64,000 nucleotides of DNA. Source: JAJPKK01 sp963807015 (GTDB lineage: Bacteria; Pseudomonadota; Alphaproteobacteria; Rhizobiales; Xanthobacteraceae). How positions within the stretch are numbered: the first letter of the stretch is position 1; every line of letters begins with the position of its first letter. The DNA is taken from NCBI GenBank assembly GCA_963807015.1, contig CAWEAS010000022.1, positions 248,001-312,000 of the forward strand, in the 5' to 3' direction. The notes under the pieces are model-generated. The model was not told the origin of the DNA and ran no database searches. It was given only the letters and a program-made list of their open reading frames with translations. Made by a program: the position numbers and the translations under genes. Positions 13,301 to 25,300 of the stretch are shown piece after piece.

Positions 13301-16300
13301 CAGGATGGTGCTGAGCGTGCCGGTGGTGTTGGTGGCGTCGCCGGTGTCGTCGACCAAGAGCGAGCTGTTGCCGTTGGCGCCGCCTTGAATCGTCAGCGAG
13401 TTGGCGATCCTGTTGAGCACGCCGCCCGTGCCGGCGGTCGAGCCGATCGTAATGATGTCGTTGCCGCCGCCCTGGATTGTCGTCGGCGTATTCGCAGCAA
13501 TGTTGGTGATTTCGATTTTGTCGTTCGCGGCGCCGCTGGTGATGGTTGCCGACGTCGCATTGATGACACCGAGAAGCTGGATCAGCTTGCCGATCGGGTT
13601 GACGGCGGCTTCGAAGTCACCGCCGACCGTGGCCGTGCCGGTCGCACTGATCAGGCTGCCGACGGCCGTCGTCAGATTGTCGCCGGCCTGCAACGTGATC
13701 GAACCGGCGTCCGCCGTGACGGTCGACGTGGCGCCGAGCACGATGTCCTCGCCGGAGGCCGCCCGCGCGACCGTCGAAATCGTAATGTCGCCGCTTGCCG
13801 CGGTGACGCTCGCGAGGTCGAGCGCGTTCGCACTGGCGACGTCGGCAATGGTGATGCCGGTGTCGCCGAATGCCGTCAGGGTCGTTGTCGTCCCCAAACC
13901 GCCGAGGTTGAGCGGAGCCGCCAGCGTTCCGATCGAGCCGGTCTGCGCGTCGAGAATGATGGTGGGCGCCAGAATGTTCGCAGCATTGCCGGTGTTGCCC
14001 GCATCGTCGAGAAGCGACCCCGTCGCCTGAAGGTCAACGGTGCCGCCGCTCGAGAAGACCCCGTTCACCGTTATGCCGTTGAGCACCGCGCCGACATAGC
14101 CGAGATCGAGATCGCCGGTCTCGTCGATATAGATGTTGCCGGCGGCCTGCGCCGCGAACAGGCCGGTCGCCGCGGCTTCGATGGGCGCCGCGGAAGTGCC
14201 GACAAATCCAAACGGGGCATCAAGCACCAGGCTGGTGGTGGTGATGGTCGCGGCGTTTGATCCGGAGATGATGTTGCCGCCATCGGTGGTGGCCGAGGTG
14301 GTCCCGAACGGATTGTAGATCAGCTTTTCGAAGGTGATGTCGGCAGGCGCGTTGCTCGTGTTGGTGATCGTAATGACGGTGTGGCCAGGCGTCGACGTCG
14401 TCATAGGCGCAAATGTCGACTTATTCGGAACGTCATAGATGATGTCGCCGGTGAAGTCGGTGACGGGGTCGACCGCATTGATTTCGTTGATCTCGAGACT
14501 GTTGCCGGTCGCGTTGGAGATGGCGACGAAACCGAATCCGGTGTCGAACACGATTTGTGGCGCCCCGCTCAGCACCCCCGAACTCGTGATGGTGGTATTG
14601 GCAATCGTCGGATTGGAATCATAAGTCGATCCGGCAATCGAAAAGGTTATCATGCCGGCAAGTGAGCCTTGATTGATGATGTCGTTGATGACGTAGGTGC
14701 CGTTCGGATCCTGGCTGAAGGTGATCCCCACCTGCTTGAGGATCGCGCCGGTTGAGCCGATGGTGAGCTCAGGATTTGGCTCGCCCAATATGAGAATGCT
14801 GGCATTCCAGGCGATGTCGCGAATGAGGTCGAGAACCTGCGTCGGATGGGCGAAGTTGTTGCTGAGCAAGGCGCCGGTATACTCCGCATCGGCGGTGAAG
14901 CCCGGGCTCGGGTCAGCATAAGCCTCGACGAACAACGTCCGTGTTTCGACCTGCGCAGTGCCCATGGCGGTGACGGTCGTTGTGGTGTTGAGGGTGTTGC
15001 TGGCGGTCGCGTCCGAATTGCCGCCGAGCGCCTTGGCGTCGCCCAGCTTGACCACGGCGTTCGCCTTGGCGAGCGTCGTCCCGAGATCCTCCTGCCGGGC
15101 CTTGATGTTGACCTGCTCCTGGCCGGTGATCACGGCGCCGCTTTCGATCGTCACGGTATCGGTCGAGGTCGTGCTGACCGTGTCGTTAGCGGTGGATGCG
15201 GCACCGATGGCATCCGCGCTCGCCTCCGAATCGGACTGCGCATTGATCTTCAGCACCCGCGCCAGCACGTTCACCGTCCCGCTGTTGAGCTGCGCGTTGC
15301 TGCCGATGTCGGTCGTGGTGTTGGCGGTGATCGTCAGATTGCCGTTGGTGGTGCTGCTGCTGCCGAGGCCGCCGGTGTTGACCGTCGGATCCGAGGTGGC
15401 GGTGATCGACAGGTCCGCTTCGATACCGAGCGTGCCGTCGGGGATGGTGTTGGCGATGCCGCCGGTCGCGGTGATCTGCGTGCCGGAGCCGATCGACGCT
15501 TTCGTCGTATCAGAGATGGTAACGGTGGTGTCGGCTTCCGCGATGGGAACCAGCGCACCGGCGCTGCCCGACGCCGTGGCCGACGGGGTGTCGGTCGTGG
15601 TGGCGAGCAGCGAGAAATTACCCTCCGCGCTGATGATCGCGTTCTTGCCGATCGAGGCGATGTTGTTGTTGGTGAGCGTGATGGTGGTCTTCGACTGGCC
15701 ATCCACCACGCCGCCGTAGTCATGGCCTTCCGCATCGGTGGTCGGCGATGGCGAGGACGTCGATGTGATCTTGATGTCGCCGACGGTCGAGGTGAGCTGG
15801 GCGGAATCGCCGACCGTCGCCGAAATGGTCGGTGTGAACGTAGCATCGGCTTCGGAACCCACACCGCTGAGAATGCCGCCGGCACCCGGCGTGGAGGTCA
15901 CCGAGGCACTGGGCGTGCCGGTCGCCGATATCGTGATCGTTTTGCCCTTGATCGTCGTCGATGTGCCGACGCTCGCCGTCACCGTCTCCGACATGGTGAC
16001 TTTGGCGATCATCGCGCCGACCGCGATCGCGCCACCGGCGCCACCGTCGAGCAGCATGGTCACGGTGTCGGTCGTGGTCGCCGTGATCGAGATGTCACTG
16101 CTCGACTGGATGTCTGAGTTGGTGCCGACGCTGGCGACGACGCTGCCGCCGACCGTCACCTGAGCGAAGCAGGCGGCGCCGCCGAGAATGAGGCCGCCGG
16201 ACAGGCCGATCGCCATTGGGCCGCCCGGGCTGTTGGGGCCGACGGTGACCGTGCGGTTCGCCGTCACGCTGACGCTGCCGACCGGCGCCGTGCCGACGCC

Positions 16301-19300
16301 CGAGGTCGTCGTGCCCATCGTCACGAAATTGCCGATCAAGCCCTGCGTGTTGCCCTCGAAGTCGCCGACCACGATCGACGCGCCAAGACCCGCGCCAAGG
16401 CTGATGTTGGCGGCGCCGGTGCTGATCTCAATGGTCAGGGTGTTCTCGGCGTCGACGCCGACGACGGCGAACCCGGACGTGCCGGTGCTGTCGATCGTTG
16501 TCTCGTCGCCCGATCCCGCGCTGTTCTGAATGCCGCTGTCGGTGATGACCCCGCCGATCAAAGCCTGCACGTTGCTGTCGTCGGTAACCACCGCCACCGC
16601 AGCGCCGAGCGAGACGAAACCGCTCTCAGCGCCGGCAAAGCCGACGACGTTGAGCGTGGCGTTGCGGGTGGCGTCGACGTCGAGACTGCCGCCGCTCGAA
16701 ATCTCATTGACGGTGACGCGCGGGCCGATATAGGCGCTGACATTGGAATCGACATTGACGATCGCGAGGCCGATGCCGACCGCGCCGAGGCCAACGCCGA
16801 TGCCGCCGGCCACGTCGTTCAGGGTAAAGGTCTGGTTGGCGTCGATCGCAACCGTGTTGGCGCTGACCACCGCACCGCCGTCGAGCGCCGCTGTCGTGCC
16901 GCTCGCAATGAGGAATTGGCCCGGTAGATTGGTGCCGCTCGAGACCGCGTTGTTGCCCGGCAGCGCCGACCCGTTATTGCCCGTCGCCGTATTGTCCATG
17001 CCGGCGGCGTTATTGCTGAACGTATGGTTGGTCCCGGTCGTGCCCGCCGTCGTGATCGGGATGGCATTGCCGGCAAGCGCGTCGTTGTAGGTCGCCGCAA
17101 GCTGGATCTTGTCGGGCCCGTCGGCGATCACGAAATAGGTGTGTCCGTCCAGCAGGCCGTTGATGGGCGCGCCGCCGCCACTCGAATAGACGACCGCATT
17201 GCCGGTGGTGAGGTTGTCTGCGGTGCCGAAATCGATCGTGTGGTTCGTGTTGTCAACCGCGGTCGACGGATTGACGGCAGGCAGGCCACCGCTATTCGGC
17301 TGCACGATCGCCGAGATCGCGCTGTTGAGGTTTTGGTCGATGCTGGTGAGAACGTCGCCGTTGTTCGGCCCGCTGAGCGCGTTCGACGACGAGCCGTCGC
17401 CTCCATAAGTGGCGTTGAAGCCGCCGCCGACCGAAATCACCGTGATGCCGCCGCCGAGCCCGAACGCGCCGGCGCCGGCCGAGATGGCGACGGACGTGAT
17501 ATTGCGGGTCGTCAGCGCATCGACGTCGACCGTCGAGGCTGCGCGGACGTCGGCACCACCGGCGATGAACGCCGCGGCGTTGTTGCGGATCACCTCGATA
17601 TCGGCCCCGGCGCCGATGCCGGCAGCGCCACCCGCGAGCGCGCCCGCCACCGCGACCACGGTAAGATCGTTGCGCGCACCGACCGCCACCGACTGCTGCG
17701 CACTGGCGCTGTTGATGTCGTTCTCGTTGACCTGCGCGCCGTTGCGGATGGCGGCGACGGTGTTCGAGTTCGTCTCCTCGACGTCGATGCCGCCGGCGAT
17801 GCCGACGTAGAGGCCGCCGGCGCCGCTCGCGCCCACATTGGTGAGATTTTCGCTGGAATAGGCCTGCACCGCGACGCCGCGGATCGACTGCGGGGTGTTG
17901 AGGTCGCTGGTATCGATTCCGCCCAAGACGTCGTTTGCGACGTTGCCATCGGCGTCGACGGTGGCGTTGTTGTCGATGAGCGCGCTGGTGTTCTTGCTGA
18001 TCAACGCGACCGCCACCGCGCCGGCGCCGCCGCCCCCTCCGAAGCCGATGCCGATGCCGCCCGCGATCGTGTAGGCGGTGGTCACGTCGAAGGCCGTCAC
18101 CAGCACGTTGCCGGTCGCCGCGACGTTCGCATAGCCGGTGATCGCGGCCTCCGTCGTGGTGTCGACCGAGACAACCGCAACCGACCCGGCAATACCGGCG
18201 GTTCCGGCCGCCGCAATACCGGCGGCAACGGCGATGATCTCGGCATTGGCCGTCGCCGCGACCTCGACGTCGCGGGCGGCGTTGACGACCGTTATGTCGG
18301 AATTGGTGGACTGCCCGTTGATGATCGCCGATGTGGTGCCTTCCAGCACCGGCACCGTGAGCGATGGCGATATGCCGGCGGTCCCCGCGATCGCGAGCGT
18401 GCCGCCGATGCCGAGGCCGAAGTAGTTGCGGCCCGCGTCGACGTAAACCGATTGGTTGGCGCCGGCGCCGGTATTGTTCTGGTTGATCTTGGCGCCGGCA
18501 TCGATATGCGCGGTGGTGTTGATGTTGTGCACCATGACCGAGCCGGCGACCTCAACCGCAGTCGTACCGGAACCGCCGCCGGCGACACCGGCGCTGTCGA
18601 TGTGGTTGGTGCTGACCGAGACGACGATCAGGCCGCTGCGCAGCGCGGTTTCGGGAGCGCCTTCGAGATTATTCGCAATGTTGCCGAGATCGAGCGTATT
18701 GGTGGAGACGCCCGGCGTCGTGATTGACGGCACGCCGACATTGCTGATGCGCTGGACCTCGTGCTGGTCAGTGCTGCTGGTATCCCCGGCGCTGAGCGCA
18801 ATGGCGTTCCCGGCCTGCGCATCGGCGAAGCTTCGCGCGAGCTTGAAGGTGTTCGCGCCGGTTGAGATGACGTAATACTCGCCGCCATTGACGAGCCCGC
18901 CGAGCGGATCGTTGGCGCCCGAATAGACCACCTCGTCGCCGGTATTGAGCCCGTGTGGGGTCGACGTCGTGATGGTGTCGCCCGACACGCTGGCCGTGGT
19001 GAAGTCCACCGTGTCCGCGGGAGCGGATGCATTCGAGCCGGTCGGCGTGCCGAACCGGCCTGTATTGGCGGTGATGGCGCTGCCCTGGGCGAGCGCAGTC
19101 ACCTGCGCGTCCGACGCGATGTAGGAATCGGTATACTTGTTGATCACGCTAATGCCGGCGCCGACTCCGACCGCAACGCTGCCCGACCCATTGATGTTGC
19201 CAGCCACCTGGGTGACGGTTGTTGCGTCCTCGGCCGAGACCAGCACGTTGTTCTTGGCGGTGACCACGGCGCCGCTATCGATATACGCCGACGTCGTCAG

Positions 19301-22300
19301 ATCGAGGGTCGAGACGCCGGCAGTGACGCCGACCGCCACATTGCCGCTGAAGGCGCCGGCGAGCGACAACGAGGTGATGGTTTCAGTCGCGTTCGCCACG
19401 ACGGTGACGGAACCATCGGCCGCGACCTTGGCGTTGGCGCCGATATAGGCCTGGGTCTTGCGGGTGACGACGCCGGCATCGATGCCGACGCCGACGCCGG
19501 CCTTGCCGCCGAAGGTGAGCGCGCCGGCGGTGCCGAGCAGTTCCATCGTGTCTTCGGCATCGATGGCGACGTCGCCGGTCGAGCCTGAGCCGGTGCCGCC
19601 CTGGACGATCGCGTTGGCGGGGCGCGTGGACCCGGGCGTGTCCACATAGGCGAGCGTGGTCTCGTCGATGACGGTGACAGTTGCCGATCCGGCGACACCC
19701 ACATTGCTGCCGCCGATCGTGCCGCCGACCGCGATGGTCGAGATGTGCTGGTCGCTGTTGGCGTTGATCGACACGCCGGCGTCGCCGGTCACGTCGGCGG
19801 TGCCGGAGATGAACGCGTAGGTATGGTCGACGACGACGGAGGTCGTGATCGAGATGCCGACGCCAACCTTGCCGCCGATTGCGATCTGGCCGGCGAGCGC
19901 CGCAATGGTCGCGTCGTTGGTCGACTTGACCTTGACGTTGCCGGACGCCGAGACCACGGCGGCACCAGCGATCGAGGCGGTGACAGTGTCGGTGATCACG
20001 TTGATCGAGAGCGAGCCGCCGCCCGCATTGTTCTGCGCGCCCTCAAGGCCGACGGCAAGCGCCTGGATGGTCGCTTCCTCGTCCGCGGTCGCGGTGACGT
20101 CGCCCGCGGTAGCGGTTGCGCTCGCGCCGTTGACGCTCGCCGTGACGGTGTTGTCGATGTAGTTCGCGCCGATCGCGGCGCCGATGCCGTTGCCCTTGGT
20201 CGAGATCGCGGCCGCACCGGTGACCGCCTTGATGGTATCGGTATCGCTCGCCGAAAGCGCGATGCTCGTGCCGCTGACGGTTGCCCCATTCTGGATGTTG
20301 GCTTCGATGTCGTCGATGGTGCCGTTGACCGAGACACTGGCGCCGACCGCGGTGCTGCCGCTGGCGCCCGCCGCACCCACCGCCGCCGCCGAGATCTTGC
20401 CGTCGAGCAGACCGGCGTTCTCGGTCGACTGACTGGTGAGGGTGACGCTACCCGATGCAGTCACCGACGAATTGTCGATCAACGCCTCGACGTTGAGCAC
20501 GATCTGGTTCCAGCTCAGCCCGACGCCATAACCGCTGCCGTTCACGCCGATGCCGAGCGCACCGCCGATCGCCTGGATCACCGAATTGTCGGTCGCCGTG
20601 ATCGAGACGTTGTCGACGCTGGTAATCGTCGTGTTGCTGATCTCGCCGAGGACGGCGCCGGCGGTGGCGCCGGAGAATACGCTTTGGCTGTTGGCAAGGA
20701 TGTTGATGCCGACGGTGAAGGCGACGGCAGTGCTGTCCTGGCCGGTCGTCACTCCGACGGAGACGCCGATCGCGTTCAGCTCCATGTCGTCTTCGGCATC
20801 GATGTCGAGATCGCCGCTGACAGCCAGCGAAGAGCGCCGGTTGGTGCCGAGCACCGCGGCTTCGGTCGCGGCCGCGATCTGGTTGTATCCGATTGAGCCG
20901 GCGACGCCCTTCGCGCCGGCAGTACCGGCGACGCCGCCCCCCACCGAGAAGACCTCCGCGGTGTTCTTCGCCGTGAGCCCGATGTTGCCGGCTTGGGTGA
21001 CGGTGACGCTGTCCATCAGCGCGTTGGTGGTGTCGACCATGCGGTTGACCGAGATCGAGCCCGCGTAGGCCTTGCCCTGGTCCGTCGTGTTGACGGACAC
21101 CGACGCCGACCCGGTCGAGTAGACGCCCTCCATCATGGCTTGCAATGAGACCTGGTCGCTGCCGGCGACGACAGCAGCCGTGCTCGTCAGCGTGACACCC
21201 ATCACGAACGCTTCGGTGTCGGCGGTCGCCTGGTTGAGGCTGAACGCGCCCCCGAACGTGGTGCCGCCGGAATTCTCGACGTTGCCGCTGAAGGCGAGCG
21301 CGACGCCGCCCGAGAGGGAGAACGCCAGTTGATTGTTGGTGGCGCTCATCGCCAGCTTGCCCGTCGTCACCGACCCGGTGGCGTTGATGTAGGCGAGTGT
21401 CGTATCGCCGATGACTTGGATCGTCGCGGCGCCGGCGACGCCGCCGCCCGTGGTGCCGGTGGGCTCACCGAAATTCGCCGGAAACTGGAGGTTCTGCGTC
21501 GGATTGTCCGGCGACTGCCCGAGCGTGCCCGAGGATTCCGCGCCGGCAACCGAAAGGCCGATAATAATCCCGTTCTCGGTGGTCCCGTCGGTGAAGGTCA
21601 CAGCGCCGACCGTTGCCGAAATGGTGGTGTCACCCAAGTCGAGGGTCGAGGCGGCAGTGGGCGTGGTTTTGGGATTCCCCGTCGGATCCGCGCCGATGAA
21701 GGCGGCGGTGGTGCGCTGGATGTCGTCGACGGTGACTGAAATGCCGATGCCGGTGGCACTGCCGTCCCCAGTGATGAGCGTGCCGGTCACGTCCACAATG
21801 AGCCCGCCGCTGCTCGCCGTAATGGTCGTCGCGGGATTGCCGGTGATGTCGGCACCTTGGGAATTGTTGGCCTCGATCCCGGCAAGCGTCGAGCTGAACT
21901 GGCCGTAGAAGAGGCCGCTGCCCGCAAACGACACGGTGCTCGAGCCGCCGTTGCCGACGGTGCCGCCCGACTGCGCGATCGACACCTGGCTGACCGCCTC
22001 GTTGGCGGAGATGTTGAGCTTGCCGGAAGAGCCGAGGTGGATGATGGCACCGGCCTGGATCAGCGCATGCGTCGTATCGGAGAGGACTTCGATGAGCACC
22101 GAGCCGCCCACCGCTTTCGTCGCCGAGCGGCCGCCGAGGCTGATGATGTCGCCCTCGGCGCGTTGGGTCATCAGGTTCTTGCCCTCGTTCGTGTACTTGA
22201 AGAGAAGGCCGAACGGATTGAGCGACCACTTGCCATTGCCGGCGACGTTCAACAGCTCCATCGAGGTGGAGGCAGAGACGGTGAGCGACTGCTTGGCCGT

Positions 22301-25300
22301 CTGGTAGGCAGTATTCTGGTTGATCTTGGCGCCGCTATCGATAGTGGCGTTGGAATTGTTGATGTAGGTGTTGACTCCGATCGACAGCGCCCAGGCGGTG
22401 GCCTGGCCCTGCAGGGCCTTCGTGCCCGCCATCGTCCAGGTGTTGAGCAGGTTCGAGGCAACGCCGAGCGTGCCATCCAGGAGATTGGTGATGGCACTCA
22501 CACCCTGGCTGACGATGTTCTGCGGAATCGACGTGAAATAGGCCGACGGCGTGGTGAGATACGGATAGGTATTGGTCGTCGTCACCGAAATGGTGCCGGA
22601 GGCGTCGACCGAGGTGTTGCCGTAAATGGTCGCGTCGTCGTCGTTGATATAGACGCCGACACTGATCGAGACCGCCACCGCTTGCCCGCTCGATTTGCTC
22701 GGCTTTGAAACCGAGGACTGCGCCAGCGTTTGCGTGGTGTTCGAGCTCGTCGCCTTGTCGCTGACGTTGGCCGTCGTCTGCAGCGTGGTCGGATGGGCGG
22801 CTGTCGCCTCATTACCGATGTAGGCATGAACATCGTGCGTCGCGACCGCGACGGCGACGCCGCCGGCAAGGCTCAGTCCGTCGTTCTTGATATCGTACTG
22901 GCCCGGCCCATTGCCGTTCTCGTCGGCTGGACCCGGCAGGTTGGCCTTGCCGCTGGTCGCCTGGGCGGAGGCGCCGCCAAACAGCAGCGCAGTGGTGAAG
23001 TCCGACTGGGTGAGCAGGTTGGTGTAATTGCTTTTGTTGAACTTGCTGCCCGCTGACGGCTTGGCGCTGGCGCGATCGTCGGCCGTCAACGAGGCAGTGT
23101 TGCCGATGCCGGTTGTCAGCGAGCTCGCCGCCAGCGTGTCGTCATTGCCGCCGCCAAGACCCGTAAATGTGATCGGCGCGCCGTTCAGCGCATCCGTGAG
23201 ATTTGCGTAGAGCGCGACGTGGGTCCCGTCGACCACACGGATGTAGTAGGCGGTGTTGTTGGTAAGCCCGCCGAGCTCCGTGTCGCCTGCCGTGATCGTC
23301 TGGGAGGGACCGGTGATGAACTGGCCCGGATTGTTGGGGTCGGGTTGCTCGCTTGGGACCGTGACCGTGCGCGAGATGTTGGGATCCGTGTTGCAGATCA
23401 CCGCGTCGCCCGTCTGCAGGCCCGCGGTGGAAGAGACCGTGATCGCGCTGGTCAGCGGATTGACATCGCCGGGCGTCGCGTTAGCGGTCGACGTCGGATT
23501 GAAGTTGAGAACCTGCGAGATGAAACCGAGCGACTGGAGCGACGTCCCGGGATCGGCAAGCTGAACCACGTTATTGTTGGAATCGACGAGCTGGAATTCC
23601 GTGGTCGAACCGGTGAGGAACTGCACCGTGTAACTGACGTCGTTCTCGAGGTTGCCGATGGTGTTGTTGCCGTCGGCCTGGAGCGAGTCGTAGGTGACGG
23701 ACTGGCCGTTGCTGAGCTGGCTGTTGGGCAGCACGATCGCGTTGTTCGCGGTATCGATGTTGGCGAGGATGACGCCGACGGCGGCGGCGCCAGTGGTCAG
23801 GTCGGTGAAGGTCTGCAACCCGAGCCCGCCCGTCGTCACCGGGACGACGGTGTTGCCGGACATGAGCTGGAACAGCGTCCCGTCGACGACGTGAACCGTA
23901 TAGATCGCGCCGTCCGTGAGGCCAGGAATTGCCGTCCCATTTCCGCCCGAAGGGGCGGTGTACTGGATCTGATCGCCTTCGTTGAAGCCGTGATTGAGGA
24001 TGTAAATCGTGTGCTGTTGCGGATCGACGGCGTCAACCGAGAACGTATCGGCATTGGTGACCGACAACGTCTGCGTCGAGTTGGGATCGGTGCCGCTCGG
24101 ATTGAGCGCGATTGGCGGAACGTTCGTCAACTGAATGTCGTTGGCGTCGACGTAGAGGACGTAATAGCTCGCGCCGGAAACGAGCCCGCCGAGCGGAGTG
24201 GACGGCAGGACGATGGTTCCGCCGCCAGCCAGGTTGGTCAGATTCTGCGGCGTATAGGTGACGAGCTCGCCGTTGGTCAGCCCGTGATTGGGGATATTGA
24301 TGACCCCGGTGGTGATGTTGACGGTGCTGGGATCCGACGAGTTGAACGTCGCCTGCTTGCCGCCGCTGATGGTGCCGCCGGCCGTAATGGTGCCGTTCAG
24401 GAGCGACTGCACGTTCGAATTGTCGAACGTCACCGAGATCGAGGTACCGGCCGTCGCGTCGACCGGCGCGAATGTCGAGGAGCTGGTACCGGACTTGTTG
24501 CTGCCCTTGGCGAACACGTTGACGTTGCCGAGCGTCGCGGTGATGGTGACGCTGTCGTCGACCTCGGCAGTGTCCTGAAGGTTGGTATTGGCGATCCCGA
24601 CCGCGAACGAAACCGCGTTCGGATCAACGGTGCCGGTGATGTTGGTCGAGGCGCGCGACGTCGTCTTGGCGCTCGTCGTGCCGGTCGCCCCGATAGTGAC
24701 GTTGTTTTCCGCGGTGATGATGCTGGTGCCGGTCACCAGGGCCGTGACGGTGCTGTAGGCTTGGCCGTATCCGACGGCGACTTGATAGCCGGAGCTGGTC
24801 GAGCTCACCGCGATTGCGCTGACGATGGTCTCGACATCGGTGGTCGCCTCGATGTCGACCGACCCCGCACTCGTGATGGTCGAGCTGTCGATCGTCGTGT
24901 TGGCATTTGCGCCGCGGAGGACGACGGAGGCATCCATGCCGGTCAACGAGGAGATCACGTCGCCGGGGATCTGCGCGAACAGGTTGGACAGCGTGCTGGT
25001 GAAGCCCTTGGCCCAAGCCGGTACTTCGCTCGAGAGCGAAATATCGGTCGCCTCCGACGTGATCGTGACGTTGCCGCCCTCGATGGTCGCGCCGCTGACG
25101 CTGATCGATACCGACTTGTTCGAATAGCCGATCGGGAGCTCGATCGCCCGGTAGTTCTGGTCGCTGGCCTCGATCGTGATGTCGCCAGCTGCGAATTTAG
25201 TTTGCGACGCAGTCGCATTGAGAACGGCGCCGCTGCTGATCGTGATGTTGTGGGGACCCTGGGTCGACCCGGCGTCGGGGGCGATGTCGATGGCACCCGA

